Counted from the stretch's first letter, positions 8,670 to 17,153 are shown. The stretch is 64,000 bases of DNA from Clostridia bacterium (GCA_017483305.1 JAFULC010000027.1:62001-126000), one strand, 5' to 3'. Program-made: numbers and translations. Notes: generated from the letters alone by a model not told the origin.

Positions 8670-11255
8670 ATGAACGTTATGCCTCATTCAAAATGGATCG
8701 AATGTAAAAAACCAAACGATCTCGTTATTGACGACCCCAAAAATCCTTGGGAGGGTATTGAGTACACTCCCCGTCACGATGATTACGAAATACAGTTCGC
8801 GCCCATTGACAATAACGGCGGTCTTCCCATGTTCAGAAAAGAATTTTCCTGCCGAAAATCAGATAACGTTAAAATAACCATCACTGCTCTTGGCGTCTAT
8901 AACGTATGGTGTAACGGTAAAAGAGTCGGTGTAAAAAATGCCGTCGGGGACACCGTATACGACGAATTCAATCCCGGTTGGACGGTATATTGCAATCGAG
9001 TTATGGCAACCACATATGATCTCTCCGACTATATCTGCGACGGCAATAACGTTATTCTCGTCGTCCTCGCGGCAGGATGGTGGGCAGGAAGGATCTGTTG
9101 CGAATCGTACGCGATCAATAATGACTTTGATCCCTCATTGGCACTTTGCGCCGAGATAAACGTTGGAGGAGAGAAGATCTGCACCGATAGCTCGTGGAAG
9201 ACACTTTGGGGCGGCAGAATACGCGCCGCGGAGTTCTATGACGGAGAGATCTATAACGCTATGCTCCCGTCGTATGAGGAGCTTTCCCACATAGATTTTG
9301 ATGCTTCCGATTGGACGGATGCAACCGAATGGTCGGATGATACCGTAATATCTACCTTCGACGTTCCTCATTTTCCCAAGATCAGCAAAAACATCAAGGA
9401 TATTGAGATCATTCCTTTCATTGGCCCAGAGGTAAGAATACGCCCCAATCTTTCAAGAAAGCCCCACCTTGTTACCGTCTACAACGGAACAAAGGACAAC
9501 GGAAGCGATTACGGTGAGATCAACGTGACCTCAACAGTCAAAGATAACCGTTGCTTCACGCTTAACAAGGGCGAGACGGCTTTGGTTGACTTCGGCCAAG
9601 AGCTTGTTGGATTCCCGGATCTCTGCTTCAAAACCGAAAAGGGAGCTTATATTCAGATCCGAGTTGCCGAGATGCTCAACGACAGCGGACTTATCTCTCG
9701 CGGCAACGATAACGCCAAGGGCTCTGCATACACGATAAATTATCGTGATGCAAAGGCTAAGGCATATTATATCGCCAACGGGTGCGAGGCGGGCGAGCAT
9801 TACTGCCCCATGTTCTCGTTCTTCGGATTCCGCTACATTGAGATCTCCGCCACAGAGGATCTTGCCGTAACAGATATCACCGCGCTTGTAGTCGGCTCTG
9901 AGATCGAAGAGACGGGAACTATGGAAACGTCAAGTAAGGATGTAAATCAGCTTATCTCCAACATTCTTTGGGGTCAGCGTTCCAATTATTTGAGCGTGCC
10001 CACCGACTGTCCTCAGAGAAACGAGCGCCTTGGGTGGACGGGAGATACTCAATTCTTCTGCAATACCGCAGCATACAACGCAAACGTGCTTGAATTCTTC
10101 AGAAAATGGCTTACCGACGCACGTGATTCACAGCATTCAGGCGGTCTTTACCACGACGTTATACCTATGACGAGAGCCGTTGGCGGAGGTGGCGCCGCTT
10201 GGGCAGATGCACCGCTGATCGTTGGCTACGTTATGTGGCGAATGTACGGAGATCTTGAGATCATAAAGGAAAATATCGACTCGTTTGATACATATATGGA
10301 TTGGCTCGCGTCACGCGGAATGCAGGGCCCCATACCCACCTACGGTGACTGGTTGGCATACGATCCTGTCGACAATAGCTATATAAGCAAGGCATACTAC
10401 GCGCTCGATGCACAGATAATGTGCATGCTTCACACCGCTTTAGGCAACTACGAAAAGGGAGCCGAATACAAAAACGTCTATTCTGAAGTAAGAAAGGATT
10501 TCCGCGAGTCCTATATTGGTGAAGATGGAGATCTTCTCCCCGAATACAGAAAACAAACGGGATATCTGTTGGCGCTTCACACCGATATGTTTAATGATAA
10601 CGAGATTCAAGACGCCGCTGATGCTTTGGAACGAAAGATCATTGAAAACGGATATAAGCTGTCTACGGGATTTGTCGGCACGGCAATACTCTGCAAAACT
10701 CTTGCAAAGTTTGGAAAAAACAACATCGCGTATTCGCTTTTGCTTCAGACAGAGGACCCATCATGGCTTTACAGCGTTCATCAGGGCGCAACTACCATTT
10801 GGGAAAGATGGAATTCATACACTCTTGAAACAGGATTTGGAAATGTCGGTATGAACTCCTTCAATCACTACTCATTCGGCGCGATTCAGGAGTGGATGTA
10901 CCGCTACGTTGCAGGCATTGAGGTCGGGGAGGCAGGATTTGACCGTCTCATACTTCAGCCCAAGCCCGATATGAGAACCGAGAGCGAGATACCCGCAGGT
11001 CAGGAAAGGATCACGTATGTAAAGGCGACCTATAACTCGGTTAGAGGCTTTATTTCATCCGGGTGGCATCTTGAGAACGGAGTTTTTAGATATGAAGCCG
11101 AAACTCCCACAAGCACAACGCTTTATCTACCGCTTGTAACCGACAGCGAAACGCTTACCGTCAACGGCAATAAACTCAATATCAAAGATTGTGTAATTGA
11201 AAACGGCTGCATAGTAATGGAGCTTTCCGCAGGCAAATATACATTTGAGCTTTGA
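8670..11255 (+). CDS. Alpha-L-rhamnosidase, glycoside hydrolase family 78
   Basis: Predicted to release terminal alpha-L-rhamnose from plant glycosides, rhamnogalacturonan side chains or bacterial polysaccharide. The 861 residues carry the GH78 layout: N-terminal beta domains with the NVWCNGKRVG and GWWAGR stretches typical of the rhamnosidase N domain, a central (alpha/alpha)6 barrel with the CPQRNERLGWTGDTQ motif (about residues 445-460; its Glu corresponds to the proposed general acid) and a C-terminal NSFNHYSFGAIQEW motif (about 740) with the proposed general base Glu. No signal peptide is visible, so the enzyme is probably cytoplasmic and works on imported oligosaccharides. A GGAGGAG SD precedes the ATG. 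No transporter or rhamnose catabolism genes are adjacent. Confidence 0.93.
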   Translation: MNVMPHSKWIECKKPNDLVIDDPKNPWEGIEYTPRHDDYEIQFAPIDNNGGLPMFRKEFSCRKSDNVKITITALGVYNVWCNGKRVGVKNAVGDTVYDEFNPGWTVYCNRVMATTYDLSDYICDGNNVILVVLAAGWWAGRICCESYAINNDFDPSLALCAEINVGGEKICTDSSWKTLWGGRIRAAEFYDGEIYNAMLPSYEELSHIDFDASDWTDATEWSDDTVISTFDVPHFPKISKNIKDIEIIPFIGPEVRIRPNLSRKPHLVTVYNGTKDNGSDYGEINVTSTVKDNRCFTLNKGETALVDFGQELVGFPDLCFKTEKGAYIQIRVAEMLNDSGLISRGNDNAKGSAYTINYRDAKAKAYYIANGCEAGEHYCPMFSFFGFRYIEISATEDLAVTDITALVVGSEIEETGTMETSSKDVNQLISNILWGQRSNYLSVPTDCPQRNERLGWTGDTQFFCNTAAYNANVLEFFRKWLTDARDSQHSGGLYHDVIPMTRAVGGGGAAWADAPLIVGYVMWRMYGDLEIIKENIDSFDTYMDWLASRGMQGPIPTYGDWLAYDPVDNSYISKAYYALDAQIMCMLHTALGNYEKGAEYKNVYSEVRKDFRESYIGEDGDLLPEYRKQTGYLLALHTDMFNDNEIQDAADALERKIIENGYKLSTGFVGTAILCKTLAKFGKNNIAYSLLLQTEDPSWLYSVHQGATTIWERWNSYTLETGFGNVGMNSFNHYSFGAIQEWMYRYVAGIEVGEAGFDRLILQPKPDMRTESEIPAGQERITYVKATYNSVRGFISSGWHLENGVFRYEAETPTSTTLYLPLVTDSETLTVNGNKLNIKDCVIENGCIVMELSAGKYTFEL

Positions 11256-11281
11256 TAAAACAAGAAAAAAACCGAATGATT

Positions 11282-11309
11282 GGCGTACCTACGATAAGGT
11301 GGGTGCGCC
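11282..11309 (+). other. Imperfect RNA hairpin after the rhamnosidase gene
   Basis: An 11-bp stem (GGCGTACCTAC / GTGGGTGCGCC, loop GATAAG). Two of the pairs are U-G, so it is stable only as plus-strand RNA. There is no clear T-run after it, so it is a weak terminator at best; it could protect the 3' end of the rhamnosidase mRNA. A second small inverted repeat (CAACC-GAT-GGTTG) follows before the next promoter. Confidence 0.4.
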
Positions 11310-11364
11310 CATCTGTTGTTCGCAAACTCAACCGATGGTTGCATTTAGCTAAAAAAACAAGTTA

Positions 11365-11393
11365 TTGTATTGCATTGAGTTGTATGCTATAAT
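11365..11393 (+). promoter_or_regulatory. Sigma-A promoter of the XRE/TPR gene
   Basis: TTGTAT at 11365-11370, a 17-bp spacer and TATAAT at 11388-11393, with a TGC extension of the -10. It lies 43 bp before the start codon at 11437. Confidence 0.75.
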
Positions 11394-11436
11394 AAATACA
11401 GAATTCGGATTCAATCATTTTTTAAGAGGTGAAATT

Positions 11437-12507
11437 ATGACGATCGGTGAAAGAATTAAGCAATTAAGAAAAAAGAATGATTTAACACAAGAAAAACTTG
11501 CTGATTATCTTTGCGTATCCTATCAAGCCGTTTCAAAATGGGAATGCGGTTTATCAAGTCCCGATCTTGCCTTAATTGTTCCATTGGCTAAGCTTTTTAA
11601 TATAACAACAGATGAGTTACTTGGAGCCAATCCCGAAAACAATGATATGCGTTACTCGGAGTTGAAAGCTGATTATGATAAAACCTTTAAAAACGGAGAT
11701 ATGCTTACTCGATTGAACGTGTGTGAAACCGCAGTAAAAGAATACCCCCGAGATATGGATTGGTTAAATAACTATGCATGGACTGTTTGGTGTAGAGCCA
11801 ATGGAGAACTCAATAACGAATCTTTCAAGCAGGAACGTGAGAGAGCAATCAAATTATTTGATATAGTAATTGAAAATACCGATAAGGATGAAACCAAAGT
11901 TCATGCCATTATCGGTATCGTCCAATGCTTGTGCGAAAAAGGGTGTAAAAATGAGGCAAAAAAATACGTTAATTTGTTTCCCGAAACCAAAATCGTTTCC
12001 CACGATAAAGATCAACTACTTGGTATGTGTTTAGAAGGTGACGAACAAATTAAACATAAGCAACATTATTTAGAAGGATATTTGGGAGTTTTGATTCGCA
12101 CACTTTTATGGGATGGAGTGGCAGAAAACAAGTATGCTTGTATAGCCGCAGAAGAAATTATCAAAGCTATGATACCGGACGGAAACTACTGTAGCTATCA
12201 TTACGAAATGGCACATATTCAATTTCGAAAGGCTGAAATTGAAGCAAAGGACAAACGTACGAATGAAGCCTTAGATCTTTTGAAAAAGGCAATCTATCAT
12301 GCAAAAGAATATGATTTGTTAGATAGCATATCTCCAGGTGAATATACTTTTACTTCACCTCTTTTCAACAAATTAACAATCAATTCCCGCGAATGGTGTC
12401 ACGCGGACAACTCTACTCTTTTTGACGATATTAAAGAGATGTGCAACAGAAAAGTCTTTGATACAATTCGTAATTACAAAGAATACACTGAGCTTTTGAC
12501 AAAATAA
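11437..12507 (+). CDS. XRE-family HTH regulator with TPR-like C-terminal region
   Basis: A DNA-binding regulator. Residues 1-60 form a Cro/C1-type helix-turn-helix (TIGERIKQLRKK..., recognition part YQAVSKWECG). The remaining 295 residues are alpha-helical with repeated W/Y/L patterns of the kind seen in TPR-containing XRE regulators, which often bind a peptide or partner protein. The start at 11437 is chosen because an AAGAGGTGA SD sits just before it; an upstream in-frame ATG at 11365 overlaps the -35 box and is not plausible. The gene is visibly more AT-rich than its neighbours, which may mean recent acquisition. A paralogue of the same design is at 29841. Its target is unknown. Confidence 0.85.
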   Translation: MTIGERIKQLRKKNDLTQEKLADYLCVSYQAVSKWECGLSSPDLALIVPLAKLFNITTDELLGANPENNDMRYSELKADYDKTFKNGDMLTRLNVCETAVKEYPRDMDWLNNYAWTVWCRANGELNNESFKQERERAIKLFDIVIENTDKDETKVHAIIGIVQCLCEKGCKNEAKKYVNLFPETKIVSHDKDQLLGMCLEGDEQIKHKQHYLEGYLGVLIRTLLWDGVAENKYACIAAEEIIKAMIPDGNYCSYHYEMAHIQFRKAEIEAKDKRTNEALDLLKKAIYHAKEYDLLDSISPGEYTFTSPLFNKLTINSREWCHADNSTLFDDIKEMCNRKVFDTIRNYKEYTELLTK

Positions 12508-12551
12508 ATTCCAACCTCCTCACACGAAGCTTTTCTTTGGTTTCTGCATAC

Positions 12552-12577
12552 AAAAAGCCACCACAAACGTGGTGGCT
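12552..12577 (-). terminator. Intrinsic terminator of the leucine-rich-repeat gene
   Basis: Perfect 9-bp stem AGCCACCAC / GTGGTGGCT with loop AAAC (12556-12577). On the minus strand it is followed directly by a T-run (12552-12556), so it suits the minus-strand gene. It may also slow plus-strand transcripts from the XRE gene. Confidence 0.8.
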
Positions 12578-12629
12578 AAATTCAATTTTACCGCTAATTT
12601 TGCAAAACCGCGGTCGTTTTTTGCTTTTA

Positions 12630-13295
12630 TTATGAAACCTTATCGCTAAGGCAAATATTTCCGCATTCAAAAAACGCGTCGCGATTGATAACGGTCTTGG
12701 AGGGGATCTCCATATCTGATATCGATATACAGTAAGCAAAGGCATATTCGTCGATATATTCAAGATTCTCAGGCAAAGAGACCTTTTGCAAGGAAGTACA
12801 ACCGTAAAAGGTTCCGTTTTCAATAATCCTTACATTGTCTGAAAGAGAAGCACTATAAAGGTTTCTGCATCCCTCAAGCACTGCAGAGCCGAGATCCGTA
12901 ACAGAATCGGGCAATACGATCGAAGTGAGCGACGGACAATAAGCAAACGCCTTATCACCTACATTCTCGAGTCTGTCCCCAAGCCTTACGTCACAAAGCT
13001 TGTCGCAACCGATAAACGCTCGGTCGCTTATTTCAATCGCGCCCTCAATCGTAACCGACTCAAGATTGCGACACCAAGCGAAAGCCTGCGCCCCCACAGC
13101 CTTTACAGAAGAGGGAAGCACGATGCCCTTAATTTGCTCACAACGGCAAAACGCCTTTTCAGCCACACCCACAACGCTGAAGCCCTCAACGCTGTCAGGA
13201 ACGTAAATATATTCGCTCTCACAAGATCCGATGCCGCAGAGAAGAGCCACGCCGCTATCAGAAAGCTTATATTCAAGTCCCTTTGACTTTTTCAT
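12630..13295 (-). CDS. Small BspA-like leucine-rich-repeat (LRR_5) protein
   Basis: A 221-residue protein made almost wholly of about 23-residue repeats of the LRR_5/BspA kind, with recurring units such as ...AFAWCRNLESVTIEGA and ...AFAYCPSLTSIVLPDSV. Five to six repeats are visible from about residue 45 to the end. LRR_5 proteins are usually surface adhesins, but this one lacks a signal peptide, lipobox or membrane segment, so it is probably cytoplasmic or exported in another way. The start is set at 13295 by the AAAGGAG SD just upstream; the longer in-frame extension crosses the promoter. It is a single-gene unit with its own promoter and terminator. The function cannot be stated; most likely protein-protein binding. 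Confidence 0.85.
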   Translation of the reverse strand: MKKSKGLEYKLSDSGVALLCGIGSCESEYIYVPDSVEGFSVVGVAEKAFCRCEQIKGIVLPSSVKAVGAQAFAWCRNLESVTIEGAIEISDRAFIGCDKLCDVRLGDRLENVGDKAFAYCPSLTSIVLPDSVTDLGSAVLEGCRNLYSASLSDNVRIIENGTFYGCTSLQKVSLPENLEYIDEYAFAYCISISDMEIPSKTVINRDAFFECGNICLSDKVS

Positions 13296-13347
13296 AATTG
13301 TGACTCCTTTCTGTGAAAATCGACCTTCTTCAAGTTCGTTATAAGTC

Positions 13348-13376
13348 ATTTTACACCATAAATTCATTTTTGTCAA
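13348..13376 (-). promoter_or_regulatory. Sigma-A promoter of the LRR gene
   Basis: On the minus strand: TTGACA (13376-13371), a 17-bp spacer and TAAAAT (13353-13348), about 50 bp before the start codon. Confidence 0.8.
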
Positions 13377-13500
13377 CCCCCAGTTTTGAAATCTTGTCCC
13401 ATAGCCATTATATTTCACGCGCTCACGTTTTATTCAACCCTTATATTTGAATAATTATTTAGCAAAAATCGTCTCTGTTAACTATTTCTTAATTATTTGC

Positions 13501-13509
13501 TGATATAAT
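13501..13509 (+). promoter_or_regulatory. Extended -10 promoter before dut
   Basis: TGATATAAT at 13501-13509. No good -35 is present at 17 bp (a TTAACT lies 20 bp upstream), so it is an extended -10 type promoter. It is 31 bp from the dut start. Confidence 0.55.
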
Positions 13510-13539
13510 TATATTTAAAGATATTACGGAGAGATGATT

Positions 13540-13983
13540 ATGAAAACAAAAGTTGAAATCAAAAAACTTGATCCCAGAGCAATAATCCCCACGTACGGCA
13601 CGGAATTTTCGGCAGGCGCGGACATTTACGCTCTGCTTGACGAGCCTTTAACAATAAATCCGGGCGAGACAAAGCTTATTCACACAGGTCTCGCAATGGC
13701 GATCCCCGAGGGACTTGTGGGGCTCAATTTCGCGCGTAGCGGCATGGCAACCAAGAGAGGTCTTGCCCCTGCAAACAAAGTAGGCGTTATCGACAGTGAT
13801 TACCGCGGCGAGGTAATGGTAGCGCTCCACAATCACGGAGATGTACCCCAAACAGTTGAAAACGGAGAACGAGTCGCACAGATGGTTTTCGTGCCTTACT
13901 ATGCGGCAGAGTTCGAGCTTAAGGACGAGCTCAGCGAAACTCTGCGTGGCGAGGGCGGCTTCGGTTCTACCGGTTGGAAGTAA
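13540..13983 (+). CDS. dut: Deoxyuridine 5'-triphosphate nucleotidohydrolase (dUTPase)
   Basis: Hydrolyses dUTP to dUMP and PPi, keeping uracil out of DNA and supplying thymidylate synthesis. The 147 residues fit a trimeric dUTPase. Conserved motifs are present in order: AGADIYAL (motif 1), ARSGMA (motif 2), GVIDSDYRGE (motif 3, with the catalytic Asp and the base-stacking Tyr), a motif-4-like GERVAQMVF, and the C-terminal RGEGGFGSTG (motif 5) that closes over the phosphates. The start at 13540 is preferred over an ATG two codons earlier because the GGAG SD is 8 bp from the former and only 2 bp from the latter. A GTPase gene follows 31 bp downstream, probably on the same transcript. Confidence 0.95.
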   Translation: MKTKVEIKKLDPRAIIPTYGTEFSAGADIYALLDEPLTINPGETKLIHTGLAMAIPEGLVGLNFARSGMATKRGLAPANKVGVIDSDYRGEVMVALHNHGDVPQTVENGERVAQMVFVPYYAAEFELKDELSETLRGEGGFGSTGWK

Positions 13984-14014
13984 TTTTTATAAATTTAGAA
14001 GGAAGGCAATAAAA

Positions 14015-15175
14015 ATGACCAAAATTGACATCTTTTCAGGTTTTTTGGGCGCAGGAAAGACAACGCTCATTAAAAAGCTTATCACAGAAGCATATCAGGG
14101 CGAAAAGCTCGTTTTAATAGAAAACGAATTCGGCGAGATCGGTATTGACGGAGGATTTCTCTCTGAGGCAGGCATACAGATCAATGAAATGAATTCGGGA
14201 TGTATCTGCTGCTCCTTGGTTGGCGATTTCGCAGAGGCTCTAAAAAAGGTTATTGATGAGTATAACCCCGACAGAATACTTATCGAGCCCTCGGGCGTAG
14301 GAAAGCTCTCCGACGTTGTTTCTGCGGTCAAGAATGCAGATACTCACGGCACCGAGCTTAACGGAGCTACGACCGTCGTAGATGCCAATAAGTGTAAGAT
14401 GCACATGAAGAACTTTGGCGAATTCTTCAACAATCAGATAGAAAACGCGGCTTGCATCATTCTCAGCCACACCGACGGTATCTCTGATGCAAAAATCAGC
14501 GAATGTGTTGCTCTTATAAGAGAGCACAATCACGATGCGGTGATCGTTTCTACACCCTGGGATCAGCTTTCGGGTGCACAGATCGTCGAGGCTATGGAGC
14601 ATAGATCGACACTCGCAGCAGAGCTTGAAAGTCTTGAAAAAGAGGCACATCATCACCACGAGCACCACCACCACGACGGCGAATGCTGCCACCACGATCA
14701 CGAGCACCACCATCACGACGGCGAGTGCTGCCATCACGAGCACGAACATCAACATCACGACGGTGAGTGCTGTCATCACGACCACGAGCATCACCACCAC
14801 GACGGTGAATGCTGCCATCACGAGCACGAGCATCACCATCACGACGGCGAGTGCTGCCATCACGAGCACGAGCATCATCACCATCACGCCGACGAGGTAT
14901 TCGTAAGCTACGGAGCAGAAACCACCAAAAAGTTCAACGAAGCCGAGCTTAAAGCGGCGCTCGAATCCTTTACAAACAGCGATCGCTACGGAATGATCCT
15001 TCGCGCAAAGGGAATCGTTGCGGGGGATGACGGCAGATGGATACACTTCGACTATATTCCCGGCGAGCCCGACGTGCGCCACGGTGGTGCAGGCGTTATC
15101 GGAAGACTCTGCGTAATAGGCTCAAAGCTTGATAAAACCGCTATATCCGAGGTCCTCGGTGTCGAATTAAAATAA
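14015..15175 (+). CDS. CobW/COG0523-family GTPase with a His/Cys-rich metal-binding repeat
   Basis: A G3E-family P-loop GTPase, probably a metallochaperone or metal-insertase (zinc is the usual substrate). Residues 1-210 carry the GTPase core: FSGFLGAGKTTLI (Walker A), ENEFGEIGIDG, and the CICC metal-site motif (GCICCSLV), followed by IEPSGV. Residues 212-291 are a very long His/Cys/Asp segment with five copies of a 14-residue unit (DGECCHHxHEHHHH). The CobW C-terminal domain follows (about 300-386, ending near RLCVIGSKLD). COG0523 proteins often carry His-rich loops; this one is unusually long and also has paired cysteines. The start at 14015 follows an AGAAGGAAGG SD. It is paired with another GTPase-like gene 17 bp downstream. 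Confidence 0.92.
   Translation: MTKIDIFSGFLGAGKTTLIKKLITEAYQGEKLVLIENEFGEIGIDGGFLSEAGIQINEMNSGCICCSLVGDFAEALKKVIDEYNPDRILIEPSGVGKLSDVVSAVKNADTHGTELNGATTVVDANKCKMHMKNFGEFFNNQIENAACIILSHTDGISDAKISECVALIREHNHDAVIVSTPWDQLSGAQIVEAMEHRSTLAAELESLEKEAHHHHEHHHHDGECCHHDHEHHHHDGECCHHEHEHQHHDGECCHHDHEHHHHDGECCHHEHEHHHHDGECCHHEHEHHHHHADEVFVSYGAETTKKFNEAELKAALESFTNSDRYGMILRAKGIVAGDDGRWIHFDYIPGEPDVRHGGAGVIGRLCVIGSKLDKTAISEVLGVELK
14675..14884 (+). repeat. Five tandem 42-bp coding repeats (His/Cys loop)
   Basis: Five consecutive 42-bp units begin at 14675, 14717, 14759, 14801 and 14843, each coding for DGECC followed by HHxHEHHHH. Third-position differences between units (GAA/GAG, TGC/TGT, CAC/CAT) and one Q-for-H change show some age. 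The wider His-rich segment runs 14648-14887. Such a repeat is prone to slippage, so copy number may vary between strains. Confidence 0.95.
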
Positions 15176-15192
15176 CAACGGAGACGAAAAAT

Positions 15193-16143
15193 ATGAAATC
15201 ACCTAATATTCCCGTATATCTTTTCACAGGATTCCTTGAAGGCGGCAAAACGCACATTATTCAGGAAACCATGTGCGACGATCGCTTCAATACGGGTGAA
15301 AAAACGCTCATAATTCAGTGCGAAGAGGGAATTGACGAGCTCGACATTTCCCAATTCAGCGGAAAGAATATCTATTTCGCAGCTCTCGACAGCGAACAGG
15401 ATGTAACGGCGGAAAACCTTGAGAAATGCTGCGCAGGACACCTTATAGACCGAGTAATTATAGAGTATAACGGTATGTGGCAGCTCGCCACCCTCTACAA
15501 CAATCTCCCCGAGGACTGGTTCATCTTCCAGAATATGATGTTTGCAGATGCAAAGACCTTCTTTACGTATAATCAGAATATGAGAAGCCTGATGGTCGAT
15601 AAGCTTATGTCCTGCGAGATGATAGTGCTCAATCGCACCCCCGACGATATAGATAAGGAGGAGGTTCATAAGATAGTTCGCGGCATTTCGCGCCGCGCAA
15701 CCATCACCTACGATTATCCCGACGGACACGTTGAATACGACGATATCGAAGACCCTCTGCCTTTCGACATTGACGCTCCCGTCATCGAAATTGCCGACGA
15801 TGACTATGCTATATGGTACAGAGACCTCAGCGAAGAAACCGATAAATACGACGGCAAGGTAGTCAAATTCAAGGGAATTGTCGCCAGAGACCTCAAGCTC
15901 GGCAAGGACGCGCTCGTTATCGGCAGACACGTTATGACCTGCTGTGCTGACGATATCGCGTATAGCGGTCTGGTCTGCAAATTCAAGTCCAACGTCGCGT
16001 ATAAGACACGTGATTGGATATACGTGCAGGGAAGGATCAAGATCGAAAAGAACAAGCTTTACGGTCGCCCCGGTCCCGTTATCTATGCGGAAAGCTCGAC
16101 ATATACCGACAAACCCACCCAAGAGGTAGCTACATTTTATTAA
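15193..16143 (+). CDS. CobW-like GTPase fused to a YcgQ/DUF1980-type C-terminal domain
   Basis: 316 residues. The N-terminal part begins like a COG0523 GTPase (PVYLFTGFLEGGKTHII); GxxxxGKT is kept but the usual GFLGAGKTT is altered, and the CxCC metal motif is absent. The C-terminal part (about 210-316) has KVVKFKGIVARD, then GRHVMTCCADDIAYSGLVCKF and GDWIYVQG-like segments. This resembles the C-terminal, periplasmic or extracytoplasmic part of YcgQ/TIGR03943 proteins that pair with the YcgR permease in zinc-type uptake systems. Here that domain is joined to a GTPase with no membrane helix. It lies 17 bp after the His-rich GTPase, and a strong terminator follows. I infer a joint role in metal handling; the substrate is not shown. 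Confidence 0.75.
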   Translation: MKSPNIPVYLFTGFLEGGKTHIIQETMCDDRFNTGEKTLIIQCEEGIDELDISQFSGKNIYFAALDSEQDVTAENLEKCCAGHLIDRVIIEYNGMWQLATLYNNLPEDWFIFQNMMFADAKTFFTYNQNMRSLMVDKLMSCEMIVLNRTPDDIDKEEVHKIVRGISRRATITYDYPDGHVEYDDIEDPLPFDIDAPVIEIADDDYAIWYRDLSEETDKYDGKVVKFKGIVARDLKLGKDALVIGRHVMTCCADDIAYSGLVCKFKSNVAYKTRDWIYVQGRIKIEKNKLYGRPGPVIYAESSTYTDKPTQEVATFY

Positions 16144-16147
16144 TTTC

Positions 16148-16189
16148 AAAGGATCAAGCGAGATCATCTTGCTTGATCCTTTCTTTTTC
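16148..16189 (+). terminator. Intrinsic terminator closing the dut/GTPase transcript
   Basis: Perfect 12-bp stem AAAGGATCAAGC / GCTTGATCCTTT with an 11-nt loop, then CTTTTTC. Confidence 0.92.
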
Positions 16190-16302
16190 TAAATATCCTC
16201 AAAAATCAGCACGAATATTTCACCTCTCCCGAAATTCGACATAGAATGATATTGAAGATAGCGTTATGCTTCTATCACACCAAACATACAGGGGGAAAAT
16301 TT

Positions 16303-17139
16303 ATGCAAGATAACAGATTTTCGTGCGGCTCCGGCATAGGCAAGGAAACTGTTTGTATAGAAACCAACAGAATACTTGACTCTTGCAGAGACCGCGACTG
16401 CTTTGAAAACGCCAAGGTATTCCTTACCGATTTCGGAAAAGAAATAATCGAACACACCACCGCAATAAGAGTAAAGAATGCATGCGTAGCACAGACACAC
16501 ATCAGCCTCGATCCCGTACAGTTCAACAGAGGCTTTTACACGGTAAATATCCGCTTTTACGTAAAGCTGACATTTGAATCCTGCATCGGCAACGGCAGAT
16601 CTCAGGAATTCGAAGGAATTGCCGTATTGGATAAGAGAGTGATCCTTTACGGAGGCGAATGCAACACAAGCCTCTTCCGTTCGAGCGGTGACTTCTCGGA
16701 TTTCTGCTCTCAGGTAGAGCTTTGTTGCAAGGAAAAGAACGTACCCACGGCAGTTGTCGAGGTTGTCGATCCCATCGTGCTCGGAGTAAATATTCTTGAG
16801 AGCGCAAAGGACAACTGTTGCTGCTGTTGCTGCGCCCACGACATTCCCGAATCTGTCGTATCCACAATGAACGGTTGTCTCGTCGACGACGGTGACGAGA
16901 GAAGATATCTTGCGGTATCGCTCGGAATATTCTCGATCGTTCGTATTATCCGTCCCGGACAATTCCTGATCTCCGCATCCGAATACGTAATACCCGATAA
17001 GGAATGCATATCGCCCTCCAATGACGATCCCTGCAGCGTATTCAACTCTATGGCATTCCCGATCTCCGAGTTCACATGCAGCTCGGGCTCAGGACATCAT
17101 CATCACGACAAAGCACCCGGTGGCAAATGCGGTTGCTGA
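16303..17139 (+). CDS. Conserved clostridial Cys-rich protein, function unknown
   Basis: 278 residues with no signal peptide or membrane helix. I have a memory of similar proteins in Clostridia, with an opening like CIETNRILDSCRDRDCFE and a RGFYTVNIRFYVKLTFE middle, but no assigned function. Notable parts are 15 or more cysteines in all, a run of six consecutive Cys followed by AHD (about residues 171-179), a DPIVLGVNI stretch before it, and a His4 plus KCGC tail at the very end. The start at 16303 is inferred from a GGGGGAAAA purine stretch upstream and from the FSCGSGIGKETVC opening. The His and Cys content and the neighbouring GTPases suggest metal binding. A spore-coat type role is also possible because the host sporulates. 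Neither is proven. Confidence 0.75.
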   Translation: MQDNRFSCGSGIGKETVCIETNRILDSCRDRDCFENAKVFLTDFGKEIIEHTTAIRVKNACVAQTHISLDPVQFNRGFYTVNIRFYVKLTFESCIGNGRSQEFEGIAVLDKRVILYGGECNTSLFRSSGDFSDFCSQVELCCKEKNVPTAVVEVVDPIVLGVNILESAKDNCCCCCCAHDIPESVVSTMNGCLVDDGDERRYLAVSLGIFSIVRIIRPGQFLISASEYVIPDKECISPSNDDPCSVFNSMAFPISEFTCSSGSGHHHHDKAPGGKCGC

Positions 17140-17153
17140 AAAGCAGTTTGAAA

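Noticed and set aside
11437..12507. XRE regulator as the sign of a prophage
   Set aside because: No integrase, structural, lysis or att sequence is present near either XRE gene.
14675..14884. Five regular 42-bp repeats that could suggest a CRISPR array or minisatellite
   Set aside because: The repeats are in frame inside a CobW gene and code a His/Cys loop with synonymous changes between units; there are no spacers.
16196..16257. Sigma-E type promoter before the Cys-rich gene
   Set aside because: GAATATTT and CATAGAAT are present but 20 bp apart, too far for the usual 14-bp spacing.
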